From Clostridiales bacterium (GTDB taxonomy: Bacteria > Bacillota > Clostridia > Peptostreptococcales > Anaerovoracaceae): a DNA stretch of 15,122 nucleotides. Of the stretch, positions 6,501 to 14,344 are shown piece by piece (the stretch's first letter is position 1; the number at the start of each line of letters is the position of its first letter). The stretch lies in NCBI GenBank assembly GCA_012735285.1, contig JAAYHT010000059.1, positions 1-15,122 on the forward strand, written 5' to 3'. The notes under the pieces are model-generated. The model was not told the DNA's origin. It searched no databases and worked only from the letters and a program-made list of their open reading frames with translations. A program made the translations under genes and the position numbers.

Positions 6501-7355
6501 ATGAGGAAATATAAAGAGATAATAATGCAGAATATCTTTTTATTAGCAGCCCTTGCAACAATTGTAGCCCTGCTTTTAATATGTTTTTTTCTCTTTGCAA
6601 ACGGTCTCCCTGCAATAATGGGAATTGGGTTTAAAGGATTTTTATTAAATACCGACTGGTCGCCTAATGATATACCTCCTTCTTATGGGATCTTCCCTAT
6701 GATCATAGGTAGCATTAGCATAACTCTAGGTGCAATTATCGTTGGGGTGCCAATCGGGATATTAAGTGCGGTTTTCATGGCTTTTTACTGTCCGAAAGGG
6801 CTTTATAGGATATTAAAACCAGGAACGGAATTACTGGCAGGAATACCTTCCGTAGTATACGGATTTTTTGGACTAGCTGTACTGGTTCCCCTTGTGAGGA
6901 ATACATTTGGAGGAAATGGAAATAGCATATTAACAGCATCGATTCTCTTGGGAATTATGATACTTCCCACAATTATAGCTGTCAGTGAATCTTCAATACG
7001 TGCCGTTCCAAACCAGTACTATGAAGGGGCTTTGGCTTTGGGTGCTACTCATGAAAGGGCTATATTTAAAACAATACTACCCGCTGCTAAGTCGGGAGTA
7101 CTAGCCTCAGTTGTTTTAGGAATCGGACGAGCAATAGGGGAAACCATGGCAGTCATAATGGTTGCAGGAAACCAGGCTCGCATACCGGGTAGTATTTTAA
7201 AAGGGATACGAACTTTAACGGCTAATATAGTCTTGGAGATGGGTTATGCAGTTGATATGCACAGAGCTGCCCTGATTGCTACGGGTATGGTTTTATTCCT
7301 CTTTATTCTATTGATTAATATTGCTTTCCATCTTCTTAAGAGGAGGTCATTTTAA
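6501..7355 (+). CDS. pstC: Phosphate ABC transporter permease PstC
   Basis: One of two membrane subunits of the Pst phosphate importer. The 284 residues show a first membrane segment at about 10-33 and five further hydrophobic stretches. GIPSVVYGFFGL (114-125) and the EAA loop EGALALGATHERAIFKTILP (175-194), which docks on PstB, identify a binding-protein-dependent permease; GRAIGETMAVIMVAG (209-223) is typical of the Pst family. The ATG at 6501 lies 9 bp after the pstS stop, and the site AGGTGATG (6491-6498) overlaps that stop. It ends in TAATG, sharing one base with pstA. Confidence 0.95.
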   Translation: MRKYKEIIMQNIFLLAALATIVALLLICFFLFANGLPAIMGIGFKGFLLNTDWSPNDIPPSYGIFPMIIGSISITLGAIIVGVPIGILSAVFMAFYCPKGLYRILKPGTELLAGIPSVVYGFFGLAVLVPLVRNTFGGNGNSILTASILLGIMILPTIIAVSESSIRAVPNQYYEGALALGATHERAIFKTILPAAKSGVLASVVLGIGRAIGETMAVIMVAGNQARIPGSILKGIRTLTANIVLEMGYAVDMHRAALIATGMVLFLFILLINIAFHLLKRRSF

Positions 7356-8176
7356 TGGTAGCAAGGCGAAACGCTAAAGTAATTAAAATACTTGTTTATA
7401 CAGCAACTGTTATCACCTTTGGGGTATTGCTCTTTTTAATTGGGTATATCCTAGTTAAAGGAATTCCTCACCTTTCATTCTCCTTATTTGAGCTGGAGTA
7501 TACTTCAGAGAATGTGTCAATGTTTCCGGCAATTATTAATACGCTGGTTATGACTGTTTTATCGCTAGTTATAGCCATTCCTTTCGGGCTATTTACTGCA
7601 ATATATCTGGTGGAATACGCTAAAAGGGACAATAGGCTGGTGGGGATAATAAGGCTCACTGCGGAAACCTTAGCAGGGATACCTTCCATTGTATATGGAC
7701 TGTTTGGCCTCTTATTTTTCGTAACCTATATGGGATGGGGGTTTTCAATCCTTGCAGGAAGTGCGACCCTATCCATCATGATCCTGCCGCTTATAATGAG
7801 AACTACTGAAGAGGCCTTGCAATCGGTTCCTGCTAGCTTGCGGGAGGCAAGCTTTGGGCTTGGCGCAGGCAAGCTTAGGACTATCTTTCGTATTGTAGTC
7901 CCGTCAGCAATGCCGGGAATTTTAGCAGGAATAATTTTGGCAATAGGACGCATTGTGGGTGAAACTGCGGCTCTAATATATACGGCAGGTACGGTTGCTA
8001 AATTGCCCCAGGGCTTGTTCTCATCGGGGAGGACCCTTTCTGTACACATGTACACCTTATCAAGTGAAGGCTTTCATACAGATGAGGCCTATGCTACTGC
8101 GGTTGTTCTTCTTATTATTGTACTTATGATAAATACTATTTCAGCTATTATAGCTAAGAGGGTGACAAGAACATGA
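7355..8176 (+). CDS. pstA: Phosphate ABC transporter permease PstA
   Basis: Second membrane subunit of the Pst importer, pairing with PstC. The 273 residues include a first membrane segment at about 12-34, GIPSIVYGLFGLLFF (108-122), the EAA loop EASFGLGAGKLRTIFRIVVP (164-183), and GRIVGETAALIYTAG (198-212). The start shares one base with the pstC stop (TAATG) and has a strong AGGAGGT site at 7341-7347. The end overlaps pstB through ATGA. Confidence 0.95.
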   Translation: MVARRNAKVIKILVYTATVITFGVLLFLIGYILVKGIPHLSFSLFELEYTSENVSMFPAIINTLVMTVLSLVIAIPFGLFTAIYLVEYAKRDNRLVGIIRLTAETLAGIPSIVYGLFGLLFFVTYMGWGFSILAGSATLSIMILPLIMRTTEEALQSVPASLREASFGLGAGKLRTIFRIVVPSAMPGILAGIILAIGRIVGETAALIYTAGTVAKLPQGLFSSGRTLSVHMYTLSSEGFHTDEAYATAVVLLIIVLMINTISAIIAKRVTRT

Positions 8177-8922
8177 TTAAGATTAAAATTAAAGATTTAA
8201 ATCTATATTACGGTGATTTTCAGGCTTTAAAGAATATTAATATTTCTATTCCGGAAAATAAGATTACAGCCTTTATTGGGCCATCGGGTTGTGGGAAATC
8301 AACGCTTTTAAAGAGTTTGAACAGAATGAATGACCTTGTTGAAGACTGTACTATTAAAGGCCAAGTATTGATTGATGGTCAAAATATTTATGGCGATATA
8401 GATGTGAATATGTTGCGCAAAAAAGTAGGAATGGTTTTTCAAAAACCCAATCCCTTTCCTATGAGTATCTATGATAACATAGCCTATGGACCCCGCACCC
8501 ATGGAATTAACTCAAAGGTAAAGCTCGATGAGATTGTTGAAGAATCTTTGACAAAAGCTGCTATTTGGGATGAGATAAAGGACAGGTTGAAAAAGAGTGC
8601 TTTAAGCCTATCCGGCGGTCAGCAGCAGAGGGTTTGCATTGCAAGAGCCTTGGCAGTAAACCCTGAAGTACTGCTTATGGATGAGTCTACCAGTGCGCTT
8701 GATCCTATTTCCACCGCGAAAATCGAGGAGCTTGTTTTTGATTTGAAAAAAGATTATACTATCATCATGGTAACCCACAACACGCAGCAAGCTGCCAGGG
8801 TTTCGGATAATACAGCCTTTTTTCTCAATGGTGAACTGGTGGAATACAATGATACTGAGACCTTATTCAGAGTGCCTAAGGACCGCCGAACAGAAGACTA
8901 TATTACAGGGAGGTTTGGATAA
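8173..8922 (+). CDS. pstB: Phosphate ABC transporter ATP-binding protein
   Basis: The ATPase that drives phosphate import. The 249 residues carry Walker A GPSGCGKST (36-44), the Q-loop Gln90 in VFQKPNPFP (the PNPFP tract is characteristic of PstB), the ABC signature LSGGQQQR (146-153), Walker B VLLMDE with Asp170-Glu171, and the switch His202. It overlaps pstA by 4 bp (ATGA) and shares one base of its stop with phoU (TAATG), indicating translational coupling. Confidence 0.97.
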   Translation: MIKIKIKDLNLYYGDFQALKNINISIPENKITAFIGPSGCGKSTLLKSLNRMNDLVEDCTIKGQVLIDGQNIYGDIDVNMLRKKVGMVFQKPNPFPMSIYDNIAYGPRTHGINSKVKLDEIVEESLTKAAIWDEIKDRLKKSALSLSGGQQQRVCIARALAVNPEVLLMDESTSALDPISTAKIEELVFDLKKDYTIIMVTHNTQQAARVSDNTAFFLNGELVEYNDTETLFRVPKDRRTEDYITGRFG

Positions 8923-9587
8923 TGCGTAGCCGGTTTGATATTCAATTAGAACAGCTCAATACAGAGCTTATCCGCATGGGCGCTCTGGTGGAGGCTTCGA
9001 TTTCTAGCGCTGTGAAAGCTTTGATCCAGCAGGATAAAGATAAGGCTAAAGAAGCCATACTAGCTGATCAAGAGGTTGACCAAAAGGAGAAAGAAATAGA
9101 GAATCTTTGCTTAAAACTATTACTTCAGCAGCAGCCTGTTGCAAGGGACCTGCGCCTTATTTCTTCAGCTCTTAAAATGATAACAGATATGGAGCGCATA
9201 GGGGATCAGGCTGCAGACATTTCGGAAATCGCAATCTATTTAAGCGATGAACCTTTCATAAAAAAATTAGAAACTATTCCTCAAATGGCTGAAGAGACCA
9301 TAAAGATGGTATCATTAAGTATAGATGCATTTGTTAAAAGGGACTTAGATCTAGCTGATCGGGTAATAGAAATGGATGACATAGTAGATGATCTCTTTAT
9401 GACAGTTAAAAAAGATTTAATAGAACTTATTCATGAGAATAAGGACACTGGGGAGCAGGCCCTTGACCTATTAATGGTTGCAAAATATTTTGAACGCATT
9501 GGGGATCATGCTACTAATATTGCTGAATGGGTAAGGTTTTCAATTACAGGTGAACATAAGAATGAAAAAGATAATTTACTGCGTTGA
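8922..9587 (+). CDS. phoU: Phosphate signalling protein PhoU
   Basis: Cytoplasmic all-helical regulator that links the Pst transporter to the PhoR kinase and keeps the Pho regulon off when phosphate is plentiful. The 221 residues form two three-helix repeats, each with the metal-binding signature: MERIGDQAADI (90-100) and FERIGDHATNI (190-200). GGGAGG-like site ACAGGGAGG (8905-8913) precedes the start, which shares a base with the pstB stop. Its last 26 bp overlap the start of phoP. Confidence 0.95.
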   Translation: MRSRFDIQLEQLNTELIRMGALVEASISSAVKALIQQDKDKAKEAILADQEVDQKEKEIENLCLKLLLQQQPVARDLRLISSALKMITDMERIGDQAADISEIAIYLSDEPFIKKLETIPQMAEETIKMVSLSIDAFVKRDLDLADRVIEMDDIVDDLFMTVKKDLIELIHENKDTGEQALDLLMVAKYFERIGDHATNIAEWVRFSITGEHKNEKDNLLR

Positions 9588-10242
9588 AGATGATGAGAAC
9601 ATTAGGGATCTTGTCTGTTATGCATTAAATTCAGGAGGTTTTGAGGCTACAGGTTTTACAGATGGACAAGCTCTGTTTAAGGCAATTGATGCTGAAAAAC
9701 CCTCCTTAATTTTATTAGATATTATGCTGCCAGGAGAAGATGGAATTTCAATACTCAGGCGGCTTAAAAAATACAGTGATACTAAGGATATACCAGTAAT
9801 TATGCTCACTGCTAAAGGTGCTGAATACGACAAGGTTTTAGGGCTAGATGAAGGTGCAGATGATTATGTTACAAAGCCTTTCGGGGTAATGGAGTTAATA
9901 TCTAGGATAAAAGCCGTATTAAGAAGAACAGGTCGAATGGAAGAAAACATGTTATCTATAGAGGGCTTGGTTTTAGATAGGGACAAGTACAAGGTGCTTG
10001 TAGATGGGCATGAGGTAATATTGACTAACAAAGAATTTGAACTACTTCATTACCTTATGAAAAATGATGGTATTGTATTAACTAGAGATAAATTGCTTCA
10101 AGAAATATGGGGTTATGACTTTGAAGGTGAGACTAGGACTGTAGATGTACATATTGCTACCTTGAGGCAAAAGCTTGGTGAGCATGGAAGGATGATTGAA
10201 ACCGTTCGAGGTATAGGTTATCGAATTGGAGGTAAAACTTGA
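9562..10242 (+). CDS. phoP: Phosphate response regulator, OmpR/PhoB family
   Basis: Transcription factor of the phosphate two-component system. The receiver domain (about 1-120) has the acidic pocket Glu9-Asp10, the phosphorylated Asp53 in LLDIMLPGEDG, Thr83 and Lys105 (VTKPFG). A winged-helix DNA-binding domain follows, with EFELLHYL and GETRTVDVHIATLRQKLG. The ATG at 9562 is chosen because AGGTGA (9548-9553) sits eight bases before it and it gives the standard N-terminus MKKIIYCVEDDEN; the earlier GTG at 9550 lies within that site. It is 226 residues, overlaps phoU by 26 bp, and very likely binds the 11-bp repeats upstream of pstS, so it would autoregulate. Confidence 0.94.
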   Translation: MKKIIYCVEDDENIRDLVCYALNSGGFEATGFTDGQALFKAIDAEKPSLILLDIMLPGEDGISILRRLKKYSDTKDIPVIMLTAKGAEYDKVLGLDEGADDYVTKPFGVMELISRIKAVLRRTGRMEENMLSIEGLVLDRDKYKVLVDGHEVILTNKEFELLHYLMKNDGIVLTRDKLLQEIWGYDFEGETRTVDVHIATLRQKLGEHGRMIETVRGIGYRIGGKT

Positions 10243-11906
10243 GAAGTAGAATCTTTGTCAGTATGTTAATACTTGTACTGCTTACCATAATGCTCTCTAC
10301 TTTATTTCTCTTTGCCGTTTACTACCAACAGCTCTCAAAGGATGTAGAGCGTGAAATGAACAATGGAGTGGCCTATGTTTCTGCTGGGATTAAAGCTGTT
10401 GGATACGATTACCTATCTGAAATTGATGGCCTGGATAGAAACTCCCGCATTACTTTAGTAGACCTTGACGGAACCGTTCTATTTGATAATTTTGCAGATG
10501 TCTCTAACATGGATAATCACAGGGACAGAGAAGAAATTGCTGAAGCGATGAGTGAAGGTAGAGGCCAATCTGTACGTTTTTCGAAGACACTGGATAGTCA
10601 CTACTACTATCTTGCAGTTCGTCTCGATGATGGTAAAGTTCTCCGCATATCGGCTAGGGCAGACAGCATTTTCACTGTTTTTATGGATAATATAGTTCTG
10701 ATTATAGCTATAGCCTTAGTCGCTTTCTTAATACTCCTTATTCTCGCAAGACAGCTTACTAAAAGAATTGTAGAACCAATCAACAAAATTGATCTTGAGA
10801 ACCCCGATGAATCTGAAATATATGATGAGCTTTCACCTCTAATAACTCGTATTCGCAAGCAGCGATCTCATATTGAACAGCAAATGGTAGAGCTTAAGAA
10901 GAAGCAAGATGAGTTTATTGCTATTACCGAAGGTATGGATGAAGGCCTGATAGTTTTAGATAAGATGGGGTATATCTTATCTATTAACAACAGGGCTTTG
11001 GAACTTGTGGGTTCATCAAGGTCTGATCAAACAGGAATACATTTTTTAGAACTTATACGAGAATTTCAGGTGCAAAAAACAATTGAGTCTGCCTTAGATG
11101 GAAAATTCTTAGAAAAAAGCTTTAAAATTGAAAACAAAATAGTAGAGCTTAGAGCAAATCCGGTTTTTGAAGGGAAAGAGGTAAAAGGTGCTATTGTACT
11201 GCTCGTTGATGTGACTGAGAAATACAGGGCTGAGACAATTAGAAAAGAGTTTTCAGCCAATGTATCTCATGAATTAAAGACGCCCTTGACTTCGATTTAC
11301 GGTTATGCGGAACTGCTTAAAAACGGTTTAGTAAAAGAGGAGGATGTTCAATCTTTTTACCAAAGGATTATAGATGAGGCTAGCCGTCTAATAACTCTTA
11401 TAGACGATATTATTAAACTTTCTCAACTTGATGAAAGAACCACCGACCTAGTAAAGGAAAAGCTCAACCTATATGATCGGGCGAAGAATATTATTGGTAC
11501 ATTGGAATTAATGAGCCAAGAAAAGATGATAACTGTTACTCTAGAAGGAGGAGATGCCTGGATTTATGGTGTTCCTCGGTTAATTGATGACCTGATATAC
11601 AACCTCTGCCACAATGCTATTAAATACAACAGGCCAAAAGGTTCTGTTAATGTGAAGCTATCAAAAAAAGCAGGCAGGGTACTACTTTCGGTAAAAGATA
11701 CCGGCATAGGCATTCCAAAAGAACATCACGATAGAATTTTTGAAAGGTTTTACAGGGTGGATAAAAGTCACTCAAAGGAGACGGGGGGCACCGGCCTTGG
11801 ACTTTCTATTGTCAAGCACATAACAAACTACCATGAGGGTATTATCAGCCTCGATAGCGATAGGGATAAGGGGACTGAGATTACAATAAGTTTTCCTGAG
11901 GCCTAG
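10239..11906 (+). CDS. phoR: Phosphate sensor histidine kinase
   Basis: Membrane histidine kinase that phosphorylates PhoP when phosphate is low. Order of parts in 555 residues: membrane segment about 5-29, extracytoplasmic sensor about 30-148, membrane segment about 151-170, a short HAMP-like linker, a PAS domain about 225-328, then the HisKA helix with phospho-acceptor His344 in NVSHELKTPLTS. The ATPase domain has Asn455/Asn459 (N box), DTGIGIP (487-493), the F box FERFYRVD, and GTGLGLSIV (517-525). It starts with TTG at 10239, overlapping the phoP stop as TTGA, with GGAGGT at 10228-10233; the next ATG (10263) would cut into the first membrane segment. Context next to pst and phoU makes the PhoR role firm. 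Confidence 0.92.
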   Translation: MRSRIFVSMLILVLLTIMLSTLFLFAVYYQQLSKDVEREMNNGVAYVSAGIKAVGYDYLSEIDGLDRNSRITLVDLDGTVLFDNFADVSNMDNHRDREEIAEAMSEGRGQSVRFSKTLDSHYYYLAVRLDDGKVLRISARADSIFTVFMDNIVLIIAIALVAFLILLILARQLTKRIVEPINKIDLENPDESEIYDELSPLITRIRKQRSHIEQQMVELKKKQDEFIAITEGMDEGLIVLDKMGYILSINNRALELVGSSRSDQTGIHFLELIREFQVQKTIESALDGKFLEKSFKIENKIVELRANPVFEGKEVKGAIVLLVDVTEKYRAETIRKEFSANVSHELKTPLTSIYGYAELLKNGLVKEEDVQSFYQRIIDEASRLITLIDDIIKLSQLDERTTDLVKEKLNLYDRAKNIIGTLELMSQEKMITVTLEGGDAWIYGVPRLIDDLIYNLCHNAIKYNRPKGSVNVKLSKKAGRVLLSVKDTGIGIPKEHHDRIFERFYRVDKSHSKETGGTGLGLSIVKHITNYHEGIISLDSDRDKGTEITISFPEA

Positions 11907-11939
11907 TGAGTTAATAATAAATAAATATTAATTTACCAA

Positions 11940-11964
11940 CCTAGATTTTAGGTCTAGGCTTTTA
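11940..11964 (+). terminator. Intrinsic terminator after phoR
   Basis: CCTAGA (11940-11945) and TCTAGG (11953-11958) form a six-base-pair stem with a seven-base loop, followed by CTTTTATT. The stem is short and the T-run is broken, so termination may be partial. It separates the pst-pho operon from the arginine promoter. Confidence 0.65.
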
Positions 11965-11997
11965 TTGTCCTAATTTAAGAAATATTTAAATTAAGGC

Positions 11998-12026
11998 TTG
12001 CATAAATTTTCATTTGTATGTATAAT
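11998..12026 (+). promoter_or_regulatory. Promoter of argCJB
   Basis: TTGCAT (11998-12003) and a perfect TATAAT (12021-12026) are separated by the ideal 17 bp. The argC ribosome binding site GGAGG is at 12045-12049. Confidence 0.8.
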
Positions 12027-12032
12027 TATAAA
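11999..12032 (+). promoter_or_regulatory. Putative tandem ARG boxes (ArgR operator)
   Basis: Two sites resemble the ArgR half-palindrome TGAATNNNNATTCA: TGCATAAATTTTCA at 11999-12012 (12 of 14 positions, W counted as a match) and TGTATAATTATAAA at 12019-12032 (about 11 of 14). They are 20 bp start to start, near two helical turns, and cover both the -35 and -10 boxes, as expected of an arginine repressor. The region is AT-rich, so chance matches are possible. Confidence 0.5.
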
Positions 12033-12054
12033 CTAAATTTACATGGAGGATAAG

Positions 12055-13095
12055 ATGAAAAAAATAATTAAAGCAGGAGTAATCGGTGCGACAGGTTATG
12101 CAGGTGTAGAACTTGTAAGGTTGCTACTCAATCATCCTTCTGTTGAACTGGCAAGGGTAAGTTCCGTTAGTTTTAGTGGAAAGGAGATATCGGATATATA
12201 TCCAGGCCTAAGACCTTCTTGCAATCTCATATTGGATGATGGCCATGAGCAGATGCTTGATGAATGCGATGTTATATTTGCTTCATTACCCCACGGTCAT
12301 TCCCAGGAGATTGCTGAAGAGTGTGTAGAACGCGGAATTTTATTCATAGATTTGGGAGCTGATTTCCGTCTGGAGAATGAGTCGGATTATGAGATATGGT
12401 ATGAGGGTAAGTTTAATAATCCGGAACTACACAGAGAAGCAGTTTATGGCTTATGTGAATTGAACAGGGCTGATATTAAAGGGGCTAAATTGATAGCCAA
12501 TCCTGGATGTTATCCCACATCAATTGCACTGGCACTTTACCCGGTCTTAAAAAACGGACTCATCGATAAAAAAAATATTATTATAGACTCCAAATCGGGA
12601 ATAACAGGAGCAGGAAGGGGATTGAGTTTAAGTACCCATTATCCTGAAAGCAACGAAGCCTTTACTGCCTACAAAGCAGGCCAACACAGGCACACGCCTG
12701 AGATTGAACAGATGCTATCAAAGATAAGCAAAGCCAGGGTAAAGGTTACATTTGTTCCCCATTTGTTACCTGTTAATAGGGGAATTCTTTCAACAATATA
12801 TTGCGAAATGACGGCAGATTATGCGACTATACGAAAAGCCTTTGAAGAATGCTATAAAAATGAACCCTTTGTTAGCGTTCTTAAAGAAGGAGAGTATGCC
12901 AACATAAAGAACGTAAAGCTAACTAACTGCTGCCATATATCGCTGCATCGGGATAGCCATACAAATAAATTAATTATATGCAGCGCTATTGACAATATGG
13001 TGAAGGGGGCAGCAGGTCAGGCTGTCCAGAATATGAATATAATCTTCAGAATAGATGAAACAGAGGGGTTGCCCCTAGTAGCCCCAGCATTTTAG
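12055..13095 (+). CDS. argC: N-acetyl-gamma-glutamyl-phosphate reductase
   Basis: NADPH-dependent reduction of N-acetylglutamyl phosphate to the semialdehyde, third step of arginine synthesis. The Rossmann motif GATGYAGVEL is at 11-20, the catalytic Cys152 is in ANPGCYPTS, and His213 lies in HRHTPEIEQ. The ATG at 12055 is preferred because GGAGG (12045-12049) stands five bases before it; the in-frame ATG at 12043 overlaps that site. This gives 346 residues, the usual length. argJ starts 14 bp after its stop, so it heads the argCJB operon. Confidence 0.96.
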   Translation: MKKIIKAGVIGATGYAGVELVRLLLNHPSVELARVSSVSFSGKEISDIYPGLRPSCNLILDDGHEQMLDECDVIFASLPHGHSQEIAEECVERGILFIDLGADFRLENESDYEIWYEGKFNNPELHREAVYGLCELNRADIKGAKLIANPGCYPTSIALALYPVLKNGLIDKKNIIIDSKSGITGAGRGLSLSTHYPESNEAFTAYKAGQHRHTPEIEQMLSKISKARVKVTFVPHLLPVNRGILSTIYCEMTADYATIRKAFEECYKNEPFVSVLKEGEYANIKNVKLTNCCHISLHRDSHTNKLIICSAIDNMVKGAAGQAVQNMNIIFRIDETEGLPLVAPAF

Positions 13096-13109
13096 AAAGG
13101 GTTATTGAG

Positions 13110-14108
13110 ATGAATAACATAAAGGCAGTAACCGGGGGTGTCTGCGCACCCCAAGGTTTTTTAGCGGCAGGTATCCATTGTGGAATTAAGAAAAATAAAA
13201 AGGATTTAGCACTCATATATTCCGAAGTTCCATGTAAAGCGGTGGCCATGTATACATCAAACAAAGTGAAGGCAGCACCGATTTATGTAACGATGGATCA
13301 TCTGAAAGATGGGCTTGCTCAAGCAGTAATAGTCAATTCAGGCAATGCAAATGCCTGTGCCCATAACGGCATGGAAAATGCGCTAAAAATGGCTGAATCA
13401 GCTGCTTTAAACTTAGGATTAAAGCCTAGCGACCTTATTGTCGCTTCCACAGGCGTAATAGGTGTTCCTCTGCCGATTGAAAAGATAGAGGAGAAGATGC
13501 CTGAACTGGTAAAGCAATTATCCAAAGATGGAGGCAGCGATGTAGCAGAAGCCATAATGACAACGGATACTTTCAAAAAAGAATACTCGGTATCCTTCGA
13601 GTTGAAGGGTAAGACTGTTAAAATTGGGGGAACTTCAAAGGGCTCAGGTATGATACATCCCAATATGGCTACTACTCTTTCATTTATAACCACTGATGTG
13701 GATATTGATGAGAAGCTATTGAATAAAGCCTTCAGCTGTTGTGTTAAAAAGTCTTTCAATAGAATAAGCGTTGATGGAGATACCTCAACCAACGATATGG
13801 CCTGCATAATGGCTAGCGGCCTAGCTGGGAATCCAAGGATAGAGGATGAGGATGGAGACTACGATATTTTTGTTAAAGCCCTTTTAGAAGTCTGTGTCCA
13901 TTTAGCCAGGGAATTGGCTAGGGACGGTGAAGGTGCCACCCGCCTTATAACCTGCACGGTCAAAAACTCTCAGACAGAGGAAAAGGCTGAGGTAATTGCA
14001 AAGACAGTAATATCTTCATCCTTACTGAAAACCGCGATTTTCGGAGCCGATGCAAATTGGGGGAGAGTCCTCTGCGCCATGGGTTATTCGGGAGCTGACT
14101 TTGATTAA
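13110..14108 (+). CDS. argJ: Ornithine acetyltransferase / glutamate N-acetyltransferase, ended early by an in-frame TAA
   Basis: ArgJ moves the acetyl group from N-acetylornithine to glutamate, recycling it in the arginine pathway. Residues 1-332 are standard: STGVIG (113-118), KGSGMIHPNMATTLSF (177-192) with the self-cleavage site between Ala187 and the nucleophile Thr188, ISVDGDTSTNDM, and GADANWGRVLCAMGYSGADFD at the end. Family members run to about 400-410 residues. Here a TAA at 14106-14108 stops translation after GADFD, yet the same frame continues through the missing C-terminus to 14327. As written, the product lacks the C-terminal residues known to line the active site in this family, so it should be inactive or badly impaired unless the stop is read through, is a sequencing error, or is strain-specific. 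Confidence 0.9.
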   Translation: MNNIKAVTGGVCAPQGFLAAGIHCGIKKNKKDLALIYSEVPCKAVAMYTSNKVKAAPIYVTMDHLKDGLAQAVIVNSGNANACAHNGMENALKMAESAALNLGLKPSDLIVASTGVIGVPLPIEKIEEKMPELVKQLSKDGGSDVAEAIMTTDTFKKEYSVSFELKGKTVKIGGTSKGSGMIHPNMATTLSFITTDVDIDEKLLNKAFSCCVKKSFNRISVDGDTSTNDMACIMASGLAGNPRIEDEDGDYDIFVKALLEVCVHLARELARDGEGATRLITCTVKNSQTEEKAEVIAKTVISSSLLKTAIFGADANWGRVLCAMGYSGADFD

Positions 14109-14327
14109 GAAAAGGTAGATATATATTTCAGCTCCAAGTCGGTGGAAATCGCTGTATGCAGGAATGGCAGGGGTGTGGACTTTGACGAAACCCTTGCTAG
14201 GCGCATCCTAAGCGAAGGAGAAATCGATATTATAGTAGATTTAAAGGAGGGTGAAAACATAGCGGCAGCCTGGGGATGCGACCTATCTTATGAATATGTA
14301 AGAATAAATGGAGAATATAGAACTTAG
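14109..14327 (+). pseudogene. argJ: C-terminal remainder of argJ, in frame after the TAA
   Basis: The frame after the stop encodes 72 residues matching the ArgJ C-terminus, starting EKVDIYFSS and including GRGVDFDE, IDIIVDLKEGE, AAAWGCDLSYEYV and the final INGEYRT. The Asn and Thr of that tail correspond to active-site residues in characterised ornithine acetyltransferases. The frame is the same as upstream, so a single codon change accounts for the break and no indel is needed. A GTG at 14142 could start a shorter ORF but has no ribosome binding site. Combined with the upstream part the protein would be about 405 residues, the normal length. Confidence 0.85.
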
Positions 14328-14344
14328 GCTGAAATGGAGGCATT

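Noticed and set aside
9550..9561. A GTG start for phoP four codons upstream
   Set aside because: The GTG is part of the AGGTGA ribosome binding site of the better ATG at 9562.
12043..12054. An ATG start for argC four codons upstream
   Set aside because: It overlaps the GGAGG that serves the ATG at 12055 and would have no ribosome binding site of its own.
13319..13807. A 162-codon open frame on the minus strand opposite argJ
   Set aside because: It lies wholly within argJ, whose motifs are unmistakable, has no ribosome binding site and no recognisable family.
14106..14108. Reading the argJ TAA as evidence for a reassigned stop codon
   Set aside because: TAA ends several other genes here (the upstream nuclease, dapB, pstC, pstB) at their expected family lengths, so a general reassignment is excluded.
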